64,000 nt of DNA. Origin: Mycetocola zhujimingii. GTDB taxonomy: Bacteria > Actinomycetota > Actinomycetes > Actinomycetales > Microbacteriaceae. Positions 1 through 8,351 of the stretch are shown here, piece by piece. The first letter of the stretch is position 1; every line of letters starts with the position of its first letter. Position numbers and translations under genes: made by a program. Under the pieces are notes generated by a model. The model saw nothing but the letters and a program-made list of their open reading frames with translations, had not been told where the DNA came from and searched no databases. The stretch is taken from NCBI RefSeq assembly GCF_003065425.1, contig NZ_CP026949.1, positions 620,001 to 684,000 of the forward strand. Direction: 5' to 3'.

Positions 1-775
1 CCTCCAGACGGTTTCGCTCAGCCCCGTCGCCGGCGATGACAATGTCAACTGGAGCGTGTGCGTTCTGGAGGAGGAGCGCTGCATCCAAAAGCGTCTCAAC
101 GCCCCGACCCCTCGCCAGTTGTCCGCCAAAGATGACGGTGAATCGCTCTAACTTAGAGAAGCCAGCGGATGGGAGTTCTCCCGAGGACGACCACGGCGGA
201 ATGATCAGCGTTCGCGCGCGGATCCTAGGATGATAGCTTCGGAAAAATGCCTCGTTCGCACTTGTCATAAGGGCGACATGATCGGCCGGAGAGATCGCCA
301 TTCGTTCGATGGCCTTCAGCACGGGCCCGAGCGCACGGGGTCGGATTCGACCGATTTCGAGCTGGTGGATTGGGAAGAAGTCCCAGAGGATGAGAGCGAG
401 GCGTTTGGCGACGCCCGACTTCCGAACACGGCCAGGAAAGCCCCAGCTGAAGCAGGCGATTGAAGTGAAGACGCACAAATCGTACGTCGAAGTCTTGGCA
501 ATTTTATAACCGAGGGTGTGTAGCCCTATTCCCGCTTGCAGGTACCCAAGCAGTTTTTGCAAAGCGCCGCGCCGGGTTTTCGTCGAGCCAACGCTCCAAG
601 CGGTGACTCCCTGTGCTTGGTCCGGCACTTCGCCTCTCGGATGCCCATTCTTGGCATCGTGCACGATGACATCGACCGAATGACCTCGCTCTGCGAGCAC
701 CCGACACAAATCGTCCAGAAGCCACGGTCGCGAGCCGTCTAAGGAATACGTGCCCGTAACCATGAGGATCTTCAC
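1..775 (-). CDS. Glycosyltransferase family 4 (GT-B), 3' end outside window
   Basis: A reverse-strand frame stays open from a GTG at 775 to the window edge, giving 258 residues without a stop. The product begins MKILMVTGTYSLDGSRPWLL, typical of the first beta strand and glycine loop of GT-B glycosyltransferases, and it reaches the segment FTVIFGGQLARGRGVETLLD, which marks the start of the C-terminal nucleotide-sugar domain of GT4 enzymes. A GGAG lies 5 bases before the GTG, so this start is preferred over the ATG at 763. The protein probably transfers a sugar to a polysaccharide or lipid carrier on the cytoplasmic face of the membrane; donor and acceptor cannot be told. It is divergent from UDP-glucose dehydrogenase, which fits an exopolysaccharide locus extending to the left. 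It uses rare TTA codons and is less GC-rich than the rest of the window, a hint of horizontal origin. Confidence 0.85.
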   Translation of the reverse strand, partial: MKILMVTGTYSLDGSRPWLLDDLCRVLAERGHSVDVIVHDAKNGHPRGEVPDQAQGVTAWSVGSTKTRRGALQKLLGYLQAGIGLHTLGYKIAKTSTYDLCVFTSIACFSWGFPGRVRKSGVAKRLALILWDFFPIHQLEIGRIRPRALGPVLKAIERMAISPADHVALMTSANEAFFRSYHPRIRARTLIIPPWSSSGELPSAGFSKLERFTVIFGGQLARGRGVETLLDAALLLQNAHAPVDIVIAGDGAERNRLE

Positions 776-988
776 ACAGACTCCAATTTCGGAGGCCAGT
801 CCCGGCCCGGCGCGTCAGCGTCCGGTTGACGAGCGCCCGAACGTACTCTATCGGGCGGCGGGCGCGTGGTTGGTGCAGCGCCGGCGTGTACCGCAATATC
901 CGGGCGGACCAGCCGCGCGCCTGAAACGCGAACGCATCACCGTTGATTCTTCATGCCGCACGCGCTGCGTAGATAGGGTTAATGCATC

Positions 989-2323
989 ATGAAAATTTCA
1001 GTTATCGGGTGTGGGTACCTTGGTGCAGTGCATGCGGCGTCGATGGCGTCGCTCGGACACGAAGTCATAGGTATCGACGTGGACGCTGCCAAGGTCGAGG
1101 CTTTGTCCGCTGGCCGAGCGCCGTTCTTCGAACCAGATCTCCCGGAACTGCTCCGCGAGGGAGTCGCGAGCGGGCTCCTGAAATTCAGTACCGATATCGC
1201 GGATGCCCGGGATTCCCGGGTCCATTTCGTTGCGGTGGGAACGCCGCAGCAAAAGAACGGTACGGGCGCTGACCTCACGTACGTGGACGCTGCCGTCGAT
1301 GCGCTTCTTCCTTACCTGAACGAGGGCGATCTCGTCGTCGGAAAATCAACAGTTCCAGTCGGTACTGCAGAACGCCTAGCGGTTGATGTTGAAGCAGCTG
1401 GCGCCGAACTCGCCTGGAATCCGGAATTTCTGCGTGAAGGATATGCGGTCAAGGACACGATCGCCCCCGATCGCCTCGTATACGGCGTGCGGCGCGACAG
1501 CGAGGTCCCGTCGCATCACACGAAGGACATGGATCACCGCCCTGCGGTCAAGCTGCTCAACGAGGTTTACGCACAGGCTATTGCGAATGGCACTCCACTC
1601 GTGGTCACCGATTACGCCACCGCGGAACTCGTGAAGGCCGCGGCCAACGCCTTCCTGGCCACAAAGATCTCCTTCATCAACGCTATGGCGGAGATCGCTG
1701 AGGTGACGGGCGCAGATGTCACCGAGCTCGCCGATGCCATCGGCCACGATGTTCGTATTGGTCGCAAGTTCTTGAACGCGGGCGCCGGCTTTGGGGGCGG
1801 ATGCCTTCCCAAGGACATCCGTGCATTCGCGGCCAGGGCGGAAGAGCTGGGCCGTGGCGAGTCGGTTGCGTTCCTGAAAGAAGTCGACGCGATCAACCTT
1901 CGGCGTCGGGATCGAGTGGTCGAGCTTGTGGTGGACGCGCTCGGTGGCAGTGCGTACAAGAAGAAAGTGGCAGTGCTCGGGCTCGCGTTCAAGCCCAATA
2001 GCGACGACACCCGCGACTCACCGGCTCTCGACGTTGCGGTTCGGCTGCATGGGCTCGGGGCGCAGGTTCTTGCCACCGACCCAGAAGCGATCGCCAACTC
2101 ACGCCTCCGTCATCCGCAGCTCTCATTCGGCACCACTGGCGAAGCCCTGGCGGACGCCGACGCTGTCGTTCTTGTGACCGAGTGGAACGAATACAAACAG
2201 CTTGACCCGGTCGAGGTCGCCTCGCTGGTCAACTCCGCTGTGATCGTGGATGGTCGGAACTGTCTCGATTCGAAGAAATGGCGTGCGGCAGGCTGGACTT
2301 ACATCGGTCTCGGGCGTCCCTAG
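989..2323 (+). CDS. ugd: UDP-glucose 6-dehydrogenase
   Basis: This 444-residue protein oxidises UDP-glucose to UDP-glucuronate with two NAD+, supplying a precursor for acidic exopolysaccharide. The N-terminus MKISVIGCGYLGAVHA is the Rossmann NAD-binding motif. The catalytic cysteine is C272 in GFGGGCLPKD, the family hallmark, and the C-terminal UDP-binding domain contains VLGLAFKPNSDDTRDSPALD. Length matches the family (about 430-450). The start has a weak GGGTT upstream, but the ATG fits the conserved N-terminus exactly. It is divergent from a glycosyltransferase and followed 66 bases later by an LCP family gene, both consistent with envelope polysaccharide assembly. Confidence in function is high. 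Confidence 0.95.
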   Translation: MKISVIGCGYLGAVHAASMASLGHEVIGIDVDAAKVEALSAGRAPFFEPDLPELLREGVASGLLKFSTDIADARDSRVHFVAVGTPQQKNGTGADLTYVDAAVDALLPYLNEGDLVVGKSTVPVGTAERLAVDVEAAGAELAWNPEFLREGYAVKDTIAPDRLVYGVRRDSEVPSHHTKDMDHRPAVKLLNEVYAQAIANGTPLVVTDYATAELVKAAANAFLATKISFINAMAEIAEVTGADVTELADAIGHDVRIGRKFLNAGAGFGGGCLPKDIRAFAARAEELGRGESVAFLKEVDAINLRRRDRVVELVVDALGGSAYKKKVAVLGLAFKPNSDDTRDSPALDVAVRLHGLGAQVLATDPEAIANSRLRHPQLSFGTTGEALADADAVVLVTEWNEYKQLDPVEVASLVNSAVIVDGRNCLDSKKWRAAGWTYIGLGRP

Positions 2324-2389
2324 CTTGTGGGGAGTGGAGTTGGCCGCGTATTCCGTGGTCTTCACTGCAACCTGCCCTAGGCTGGGCGA

Positions 2390-3394
2390 ATGACTGACGC
2401 CCCCGCGACTACGAAGAGCCACTGGGTGCGCAATACCCTGATTAGTCTCGCTATCTTGCTGGTTCTGGTCGTGACGGCCGGCGTTGTATTCGCGGCGACG
2501 GTCTCGACGTCGTTCACATCGAAATCGAAAACGATTGAAGACGTGTTCCCCGAGGAGGCCGCGCGCCCCCCGGCCGCCACTGGAGCAGCCGCGAGCGCGC
2601 AGAACATTCTCCTTCTCGGGTCCGATACTCGTGGCAAGGTCGACAGCCTGGACGATGCGGCCGGCGAGCGCTCGGACACCATGATGATCGCGCATATCCC
2701 AGCCAACCGTGATCACATCTACATCATGTCGATCATGCGCGACAGCTGGGTTGAAATCCCGGGCCACGGCGAGAACAAGATCAATGCGGCCCTCGCCTTA
2801 GGCGGAGTTCCGTTGGTGGTGCAGACCGTCGAGACCTTGATCTCCGCTCGTATCGATCGGGTGGCGATCATCGACTTCGAAGGTTTCAAAGGCGTCACGG
2901 ATGCTCTCGGGGGCGTGGATGTCGAGGTGTCCGATTCATTCACGACGGGAAAGCACACGTTCACCCAGGGCGTCCAGCACCTCGACGGGGAGCAGGCGCT
3001 GGCATTTGTGCGCGAGCGCTACTCGTTCTTCGATGGTGACTTCCAGCGTGCCCGCAATCAGCAGGCCTACCTCAAGGGAGTGCTCAACCAGATCCTGAGC
3101 GCCGATACGCTCCTCGACCCGGGGAAAATCTCGGGATTGGTCTCCGCGATCGCGCCGTACCTGACGGTCGATGACGGATTCACGCCGATTTATGTCGCGG
3201 GTCTGGGTCTTGAGCTGCGGGACTTGCGGTCGGCCGACCTGACGTTCTTTACGGCCCCGACGGCTGGCACGGGAACCTCCTCGGACGGACAGTCGATCGT
3301 CAACCTCGATCCCGCCCGGATGCCGATCGTTCAGGAGGCGTTCCGGACGGATACGCTGCATACCTATCAGCCGACCTTCGAGACGACGGGGTAA
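2390..3394 (+). CDS. LytR-CpsA-Psr (LCP) family glycopolymer transferase
   Basis: The 334-residue protein has a short cytoplasmic head, one membrane segment at about residues 15-37, and an extracellular LCP domain. LCP enzymes attach undecaprenyl-linked glycopolymers to peptidoglycan or related acceptors. Diagnostic segments are NILLLGSDTRG, the arginine-rich region SDTMMIAHIP...SIMRDSWVEIP, INAALALGG, the segment VAIIDFEGFKGVTDALGGVD, and the late VRERYSFFDGDFQRARNQQ. Its position after ugd suggests it attaches the local exopolysaccharide, which is inference. It is somewhat short for the family, lacking the C-terminal LytR_C extension. Confidence 0.9.
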   Translation: MTDAPATTKSHWVRNTLISLAILLVLVVTAGVVFAATVSTSFTSKSKTIEDVFPEEAARPPAATGAAASAQNILLLGSDTRGKVDSLDDAAGERSDTMMIAHIPANRDHIYIMSIMRDSWVEIPGHGENKINAALALGGVPLVVQTVETLISARIDRVAIIDFEGFKGVTDALGGVDVEVSDSFTTGKHTFTQGVQHLDGEQALAFVRERYSFFDGDFQRARNQQAYLKGVLNQILSADTLLDPGKISGLVSAIAPYLTVDDGFTPIYVAGLGLELRDLRSADLTFFTAPTAGTGTSSDGQSIVNLDPARMPIVQEAFRTDTLHTYQPTFETTG

Positions 3395-3556
3395 CACCCG
3401 GACAGCTGTTTGGAAAGGGCTGTCGAAGGGAACGCGCCGGCGGAATGGTGGCGCACGGCCGGGGTGAGGCGCAACCCCTGCCCTTGCACCAAATCTGATG
3501 CGTAGGGTGGAGGCCACCAGGGAGCGATGCCGCTGCCGCCTTCGAAAGGAAACACC

Positions 3557-3697
3557 ATGTCGAACACCGAACCGATGAGCTTCGACCCCACCCCCGAGCC
3601 GACGGTCATGAACCCGACCGACGTCGACTACGTGGGCGAAGAGCCTGAGGTCGACGACCGCGAGATCGACTCCCGCGACGCCGACGTCATCGAGTAG
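3557..3697 (+). CDS. Small acidic protein of unknown function (46 aa)
   Basis: A 46-residue frame begins MSNTEPMSFDPTPEPTVMNP and ends in a run rich in Asp and Glu. A clear GAAAGGA lies 7 bases before the ATG, which is the main reason for calling it a gene. No family is recognised. The protein is strongly acidic with no hydrophobic segment, so it is probably cytoplasmic and poorly structured. A GC-rich hairpin with a CCTTTTG tail follows directly. It resembles in style the acidic 68-residue protein at 6758. Confidence 0.6.
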   Translation: MSNTEPMSFDPTPEPTVMNPTDVDYVGEEPEVDDREIDSRDADVIE

Positions 3698-3713
3698 GGC
3701 TCGTCGTAGCCAT

Positions 3714-3753
3714 GGCGGCTCCCAGCGCTGAGGCGCCCGGGGGCCGCTCCTTT
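3714..3753 (+). terminator. Probable intrinsic terminator
   Basis: GCGGCTCCC and GGGGGCCGC can pair around a GC-rich loop, and the hairpin is followed by CCTTTTG. It lies just after the 46-residue acidic protein gene and before the thioesterase gene. Confidence 0.5.
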
Positions 3754-3810
3754 TGTGGAGGATCCACAGGCGTTACCGCGAACCCATCCCGATCTGTTTA
3801 GTCTTGCTGG

Positions 3811-4401
3811 GTGAATCTTCTCTGGCGCACCATCTTGCACTTCTGGATGTCGAAGCGCGCACACCGGCGTGACTCCGACGGTCTCCACCCCTACGACGTG
3901 TTTTCCACCTCATATCGGGTGCTCCCGACGGACATCGACTACCTCGGCCACCTCAACAATGGGCGTTACCTCTCGATCGCTGACCTGGGTCGCTTTGACA
4001 TGCTCATCCGCAGCGGACTGTGGGCTGAAATGCAACGGCTGGGCTGGTACCCGGTGGTGCAGAGCCTCACCATCAGCTACCGGAAGTCACTCCTGCCGTG
4101 GAAGAAGTTCGACGTTGAGACACGGTTCATGGGCTTCGATGACCGCGCTGTCTACGTGGAACAGCGCTTCGTTTATGAGGGCGAAATCTATGCTCGCCTC
4201 CACATGAAGGGCCGCTTCCTCAAGCGTGCCGGCGGCCATGTCTCGGTTGAGGAGATCCGACAGCTTGCCGGAGATCCCCGGGACGACTCCGAAATCGAGG
4301 GCTGGATTCACTCCTGGGCCTCCGATGTGGCTCTGCCATCCGTGAAGAGCCCGGCGCCCAGCGTCTGGGACTCCAACGACCGGCCCGTGCACCGGCACTG
4401 A
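3811..4401 (+). CDS. Acyl-CoA thioesterase-like protein (4HBT, hotdog fold)
   Basis: The 196-residue protein carries the hotdog-fold segment TDIDYLGHLNNGRYLSIADL, where the D-x-LGHLNN-xxY motif is typical of 4-hydroxybenzoyl-CoA-thioesterase-like proteins (4HBT_2 group). These enzymes hydrolyse acyl-CoA thioesters; the substrate here is unknown. The start is GTG (MNLLWRTILHFW), giving an amphipathic, partly hydrophobic first 15 residues. The C-terminal 40 residues beyond the hotdog core are hydrophilic. It converges on the unknown gene at 4594-4962 and is followed by a strong hairpin. Confidence 0.8.
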   Translation: MNLLWRTILHFWMSKRAHRRDSDGLHPYDVFSTSYRVLPTDIDYLGHLNNGRYLSIADLGRFDMLIRSGLWAEMQRLGWYPVVQSLTISYRKSLLPWKKFDVETRFMGFDDRAVYVEQRFVYEGEIYARLHMKGRFLKRAGGHVSVEEIRQLAGDPRDDSEIEGWIHSWASDVALPSVKSPAPSVWDSNDRPVHRH

Positions 4402-4463
4402 CTCAACAGCGCACCCGGCGCCACCAGCGCTGGGCGCGCTACTGGCATCCGTAGATGGAGTGA

Positions 4464-4506
4464 GGGTCGCCGTACTCGCCCGGACAGCGGGCGAGCGCGG
4501 CGACCC
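4464..4506. terminator. Bidirectional hairpin between convergent genes
   Basis: GGGTCGCCG at 4464-4472 pairs with CGGCGACCC at 4498-4506, with an inner CGCCCG/CGGGCG stem. It ends in CCCTTTG on the plus strand. It separates the thioesterase gene from the convergent gene at 4594. Confidence 0.6.
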
Positions 4507-4593
4507 TTTGTGCTGGCACCCCCGCGCCAGCACTGGCGGCTCGGACGCCGAGCCCCTGTGAGTAGGGCCCCCGTCGGTATCCGAGCGCGCCGC

Positions 4594-4962
4594 TTATGCG
4601 AACGTATGAACGTCCGAGTACAGTGGCGATTCGCTCGCGGCGCGAACCTCCCAGGTCGTCACCGGGGGGCGCGACACGACAGCCGTGTGTGAAGCGAGCA
4701 TGGCGACGCGGCGACGAAGGTCGCCGACCACCGCTTCGCTCACGACATCTCTCACCAGGGTGGGTTCGCTCTCAAACAGCATCCCGGCGCTGGGCACCAG
4801 CAAGAGTTCGACGCGTCCGGCCGAGCCGTCGCGGCGGGAGATCGGTAGCTCGACCACGTCGGACATGTTCGTCTCGACGAGGGCATGAGCGTAAGCGATG
4901 AGCGCGCGGGCGATGACATCACCTGTAACGAAGGTCGCACCCGCGTAGTGAATTTTCTTCAT
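4594..4962 (-). CDS. Conserved-looking protein of unknown function (122 aa)
   Basis: The product starts MKKIHYAGATFVTGDVIARA and has 122 residues. A GGGAGGA lies 8 bases before this ATG, so the longer frame that starts upstream is not used. The sequence mixes short beta-like stretches (DVVELPISRRDGSAGRVELL, then LVPSAGMLFES) with a helix (EPTLVRDVVSEAVVGDLRRR). There is no signal peptide or membrane segment. I recognise no family. It lies 150 bases downstream of the two GAF-ANTAR regulators and points the same way, so it could be co-transcribed with them. Confidence 0.7.
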   Translation of the reverse strand: MKKIHYAGATFVTGDVIARALIAYAHALVETNMSDVVELPISRRDGSAGRVELLLVPSAGMLFESEPTLVRDVVSEAVVGDLRRRVAMLASHTAVVSRPPVTTWEVRAASESPLYSDVHTFA

Positions 4963-5112
4963 GGTCGATGTCCTCCCAGTGATCAGCCCAGCGGTGTGGG
5001 CATCATCCCGGGGTCCGGGGGACAATCAACGCATCGGGTGCGCTTCGGCTCAGGCTACGCGCCAAGCCGGTATTAGGGAAGGGCCTGCGGCAAACGGAAT
5101 TCCGCGGGCGGG

Positions 5113-5826
5113 TCAGATGACGAGAGTGCGGTCCACAACCTGCTGTGCAACCGTGGAGAGAAGCATCCCGTTGTTGCGTGCGTAGGCCCTCAGGTTGAGG
5201 AAAGCCTCGTCGGTTGACGAGTTGTTGAGGAACGCCAGCACGCCCTTTGCCTGCTCGATCAGCACACGGGAGTTCAGCGCCGACTGCAACTGTGACCTGA
5301 CCGCATCGCTCTCGCTCAGCATCCGTTCGTGGAGGATGCCGATGGTCGCGACATCCGCCAGCGCCTGCGCGGCGCGCACATCGCGCTCGTCGAGGGTGCC
5401 CTCTTCCTTACGGAGCAGGTTGAGTGCGCCGATGCGGTTCTCCCGGAGGCGCATCGGCAGGGCGACGACGCCCCTGAAGCCCTGTTCGGCAGCACTGTCG
5501 ATGAACCGCCGCCACTTCTCCGGTCCCTCGCTGATGTTGGTGAGGGTCACGACCGAGCCCGTCGTGAACGCTTCGATGCAGGGGCCGGCATTGGCCGAGA
5601 GCTGCATCAGCTCCACGATGCTCGTCGCTTCACTCGTCGATGCGACGAGTTCAAGGTTCTCCGGAGAATCCCCGAGCAGGATGCCGGCGGCCGTGACATC
5701 GAAGAAGGTCTGGCAGCTCTCCACGAGCGTTTGCATCAGCCCGATGGCGTCATAGTCGCTGACGAGTGTGTCTGCGAGGGTCGCAAAAGCTTCGACGAAC
5801 TCGCCCTCACGTAGTGTCTTAGTCAT
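5113..5826 (-). CDS. GAF and ANTAR domain RNA-binding antiterminator
   Basis: The 237-residue protein has an N-terminal GAF sensor domain (about residues 15-165) and a C-terminal ANTAR domain (about 170-235) containing LNSRVLIEQAKGVLAFLNN and the following helical segment. ANTAR domains bind paired hairpins in nascent RNA and prevent termination. The start is the ATG at 5826 (MTKTLREGEFVEAF), which has a GGGGAGA 5 bases upstream and overlaps the end of the preceding GAF-ANTAR gene by 8 bases. No histidine kinase is adjacent, so the GAF domain probably senses a ligand or redox signal directly. The target RNAs are not identified in this window. Confidence 0.85.
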   Translation of the reverse strand: MTKTLREGEFVEAFATLADTLVSDYDAIGLMQTLVESCQTFFDVTAAGILLGDSPENLELVASTSEATSIVELMQLSANAGPCIEAFTTGSVVTLTNISEGPEKWRRFIDSAAEQGFRGVVALPMRLRENRIGALNLLRKEEGTLDERDVRAAQALADVATIGILHERMLSESDAVRSQLQSALNSRVLIEQAKGVLAFLNNSSTDEAFLNLRAYARNNGMLLSTVAQQVVDRTLVI

Positions 5827-6529
5827 GAGATCTCCCCGGCTGAGTTGATGTGGAAAGGTCCAGCTTGCGGGCGAGGATGTCTTGGGCAACCTCCTGGACC
5901 GGTCGTCCCGCGGCGAAGGCGTGAGCCTGGATAACCAGTCGGGCGTCATCGGGTGAGAGATTGAGTTGGGCGAGCACCATCCCCGTGGCCTGGTGGAGGG
6001 TGCGCCGAAAGAACGGGTTGTGCGGCTCGTGTGTGTCTGGCCGGTCGAACTTGTCGAGGGCCTGGCGGAGGACGAGGCGGCTCACCACGGCGGCAAGCGC
6101 AACCGAGCGCTGCGCATCGGCGGCGCTGAGTGCGCACGGAGTGGTGCAGTAGAGGTCGATCGCTCCGAGCCGCAGCGACCCGACGAGCATCGGGAAGGCG
6201 AAAATCGCCCCGATCTCTTCCTGCCGGAGCGCCTCAGAGAACGCGGGCCAGGTGCGTACCGGTTTGTTGCGTACATCGGGCTCGAGCACGGGACGAGCCG
6301 TCGAGAGCGCATCCCAGCACGGGCCTTCGCCGAGATCGAACTGCAGTTCGTCAAGCCTCGCGGCGCGTTCATTGGTGGCCGAAATGGTCTCGGTACCGAA
6401 CAGCGGCCCGAGCGTCGAGACCGCCGCGCCCTCGACGGGCAGGGTGTCGACAAACGGCCGCGTAAGGTCGGCGTTGTGACCCTCATCGCGGGTGAGGGAT
6501 TCCATCGCCAGGGTGAACACGTCAGTCAT
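5819..6529 (-). CDS. GAF and ANTAR domain RNA-binding antiterminator (second copy)
   Basis: This 236-residue protein has the same layout as its downstream neighbour: a GAF domain (about residues 30-165) and an ANTAR domain (FRRTLHQATGMVLAQLNLSP and following) at the C-terminus. The ATG at 6529 follows a GGCGG at usable spacing; a GTG at 6538 would add three residues, so the start is uncertain by 9 bases. The gene overlaps the next GAF-ANTAR gene by 8 bases, so the two are translationally coupled and may form a heteromer. The two copies are only moderately similar, so duplication is not recent. Confidence 0.85.
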   Translation of the reverse strand: MTDVFTLAMESLTRDEGHNADLTRPFVDTLPVEGAAVSTLGPLFGTETISATNERAARLDELQFDLGEGPCWDALSTARPVLEPDVRNKPVRTWPAFSEALRQEEIGAIFAFPMLVGSLRLGAIDLYCTTPCALSAADAQRSVALAAVVSRLVLRQALDKFDRPDTHEPHNPFFRRTLHQATGMVLAQLNLSPDDARLVIQAHAFAAGRPVQEVAQDILARKLDLSTSTQPGRSHD

Positions 6530-6757
6530 GACGGACACCGCCGTTGCGCTGTCCGCATCGCGTCTCGCGAATGTCTGATCGAATTCTCATAGTCGACCTA
6601 CGTTACCTGTCGGGCGGTCGATTGAGTAGTGCGTGCCCCGAGCGCGGCGGCATCCGCCCGTCTCAACGTGTGCCGACCATCCGGCTTCGCCGTCAAGGCC
6701 CTTTCGAGAGGCAGTGGCGCACCGTAGGGTTGGGGCACCAACCGAGAGGAGACAACC

Positions 6758-6964
6758 ATGTCTGACAACACTGGTGACCTGGGGCCTGACTCGACAATCC
6801 CCGACCACAAGACCGGCCTCGCAGCCGGATACACCGGCGAACCGTCGAGCTTTGAGCCCGAGGAGGACCCGGAACACCACTCCGACGACACGGATGCAGA
6901 CCCTGACGCAGGCGCAGATGCTGCGGCCGGCATCCAGACCGGTGACAAGCGGATCGAGAGCTGA
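6758..6964 (+). CDS. Small acidic protein of unknown function (68 aa)
   Basis: A GAGAGGAGA lies 7 bases before the ATG of this 68-residue protein. It begins MSDNTGDLGPDSTIP and contains a long Asp/Glu/His/Ala stretch (EEDPEHHSDDTDADPD). It has no hydrophobic core and is probably disordered. The next gene, a YozE-like protein, starts 3 bases after its stop, and an SDR gene follows directly, so the three probably form one operon. Function unknown. Confidence 0.7.
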   Translation: MSDNTGDLGPDSTIPDHKTGLAAGYTGEPSSFEPEEDPEHHSDDTDADPDAGADAAAGIQTGDKRIES

Positions 6965-6967
6965 GCC

Positions 6968-7180
6968 ATGACCTACACCTTCTCCGGCTGGCTCGCCAAG
7001 CAGAGCGACCGCGATGACGTGGTCGGCGAGCTTGCCCGCAGCGTGCAGAACGACGGACTCTTTCCCAAGCACGGTGACAAGGCCATCTTCGACGGCTATT
7101 TCAGCGCCGACAACACGGTGGCCGAAACACGTCAGGCGTTCGAACGCGCCTGGGACGAGTTCGAAGGGCTCCCCGGGTAG
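6968..7180 (+). CDS. YozE SAM-like family protein
   Basis: The 70-residue protein begins MTYTFSGWLAKQSDRDDVVG and continues through ELARSVQNDGLFPKHG. The W-L-x-K-Q-x-DRDD-x-x-G-x-LA pattern followed by D-x-x-FP is the signature of the YozE family, small all-helical proteins with a SAM-like fold and no settled function. Length matches the family (about 70-75). It sits 3 bases after the acidic 68-residue protein and directly before the SDR gene (stop TAG followed at once by ATG). Confidence 0.8.
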   Translation: MTYTFSGWLAKQSDRDDVVGELARSVQNDGLFPKHGDKAIFDGYFSADNTVAETRQAFERAWDEFEGLPG

Positions 7181-8200
7181 ATGCGCGTCGTCGTTGTAGG
7201 GGCTACGGGCAACATCGGCAGCGCCGTTCTGACCCGTCTGCGTGAAGAACCGTCCGTCACCGAAATCGTCGGTGTCGCGCGGCGCTCGCCGACGGCATCC
7301 GTCGCCCCCTACAGCGGGGTCTACTGGCACCAGCTCGACATCGGTGAGTCCACGGCGGCTGCACAGCTCGCCGGGATCTTTGCCGGTGCGGATGCCGTAA
7401 TCCACCTGGCCTGGGCGCTCCAGCCGAATCACGATGAAGAGCTGCTCTGGCGCACGAACGTGACCGGCACGAAGAACGTGCTCGCGGCCGCCGCCGCAGC
7501 ACGGGTCGGGCAGGTCGCGTACCCGTCGTCTGTCGCGGCGTACAGCCCTGGCCCCAAGACGCGTCGCGTGGACGAGAGCTGGCCAACCGGGGGAGTGCCG
7601 TCGTCGCACTACTCGCGCCACAAGGCGATCAACGAGCGCGCGCTCGACCGGTTCGAGGAAGAGAACCCGGCCATCGTCGTCACCCGGCTGCGGCCGGGAT
7701 TCGTGTTCAGCCGTGACGCTGCCACCGAGATCGCCGGCCTCTTTGTCGGCAAGGTGGTCCCGCTCGGCTGGCTCAAGTTCGTGCCGGTGCCGTTCGTGCC
7801 GCTGCCGCCGCAATTCGTCGCGCAGATCGTGCACTCGAGCGACGTCGCCGACGCGTTCTGGCGTGCCATCGACCGCCGGGCAGCCGGTGCCTTCAACCTG
7901 GCCGCCGAGCCGGTGATCAACGGCGAGGTCGTTGCATCCGTTCTCGACGCCAAATGGGTGCGGATCCGGCTTCGTGTCGCCCGGGCCGTTGCCTCGGTGA
8001 CGTGGAAGCTGCGGCTGCAGAACTCCGACCCGGGCTGGATCGACCTCGGCGCTCTCGTGCCGGTGATGTCGACGGAGCGGGCACGGCGGGAGCTGGGCTG
8101 GCAGCCGATGGTGTCGTCGACGGATGCGCTCGCTGAGATTCTCGAGGGCGTCGCCGAACACTCGCGGGTGGAGGCGTCGCCGCAGCTGCGCGGGGTGTAG
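7181..8200 (+). CDS. NAD-dependent epimerase/dehydratase family protein (extended SDR)
   Basis: This 339-residue protein starts MRVVVVGATGNIGSAVLTRL, the extended-SDR nucleotide-binding motif G-A-T-G-x-I-G. The active-site tyrosine and lysine are in YSRHKAINE, and a conserved serine is in YPSSVAAY. The C-terminal half is the variable substrate domain; the true substrate (nucleotide sugar, flavonoid-like alcohol, or other) cannot be inferred. It is translationally linked to the YozE-like gene. A copy of repeat H3 lies directly downstream, between it and the convergent GntR gene. Confidence 0.85.
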   Translation: MRVVVVGATGNIGSAVLTRLREEPSVTEIVGVARRSPTASVAPYSGVYWHQLDIGESTAAAQLAGIFAGADAVIHLAWALQPNHDEELLWRTNVTGTKNVLAAAAAARVGQVAYPSSVAAYSPGPKTRRVDESWPTGGVPSSHYSRHKAINERALDRFEEENPAIVVTRLRPGFVFSRDAATEIAGLFVGKVVPLGWLKFVPVPFVPLPPQFVAQIVHSSDVADAFWRAIDRRAAGAFNLAAEPVINGEVVASVLDAKWVRIRLRVARAVASVTWKLRLQNSDPGWIDLGALVPVMSTERARRELGWQPMVSSTDALAEILEGVAEHSRVEASPQLRGV

Positions 8201-8237
8201 GTACCCGCGCTCAGCGGGGGTGCCGTCCTACCGTCTG

Positions 8238-8311
8238 CTCGAGCGCTGCACTTCCAGCGTTGCGCTGCAGATGCTTCTGCAGCGCTGGGCAAGAATCTGC
8301 AGCGCTCGGCG
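8238..8311. repeat. H3 palindromic repeat, copy A
   Basis: This is one of six copies of an about 75-bp element. The outer arms CGAGCGCTGCA (8240-8250) and TGCAGCGCTCG (about 8298-8308) are perfect complements. Inside is a perfect hairpin GCGCTGCAGA-TGCT-TCTGCAGCGC. This copy lies between the convergent SDR and GntR genes. Confidence 0.85.
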
Positions 8312-8351
8312 CGCACCCGCGCACCCGCGCACCCGGTGACTGGGGCCGCTG

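Noticed and set aside
6587-8161. 524-residue minus-strand open frame
   Set aside because: It is antisense to the acidic protein, YozE-like and SDR genes, all of which have clear motifs and ribosome-binding sites.
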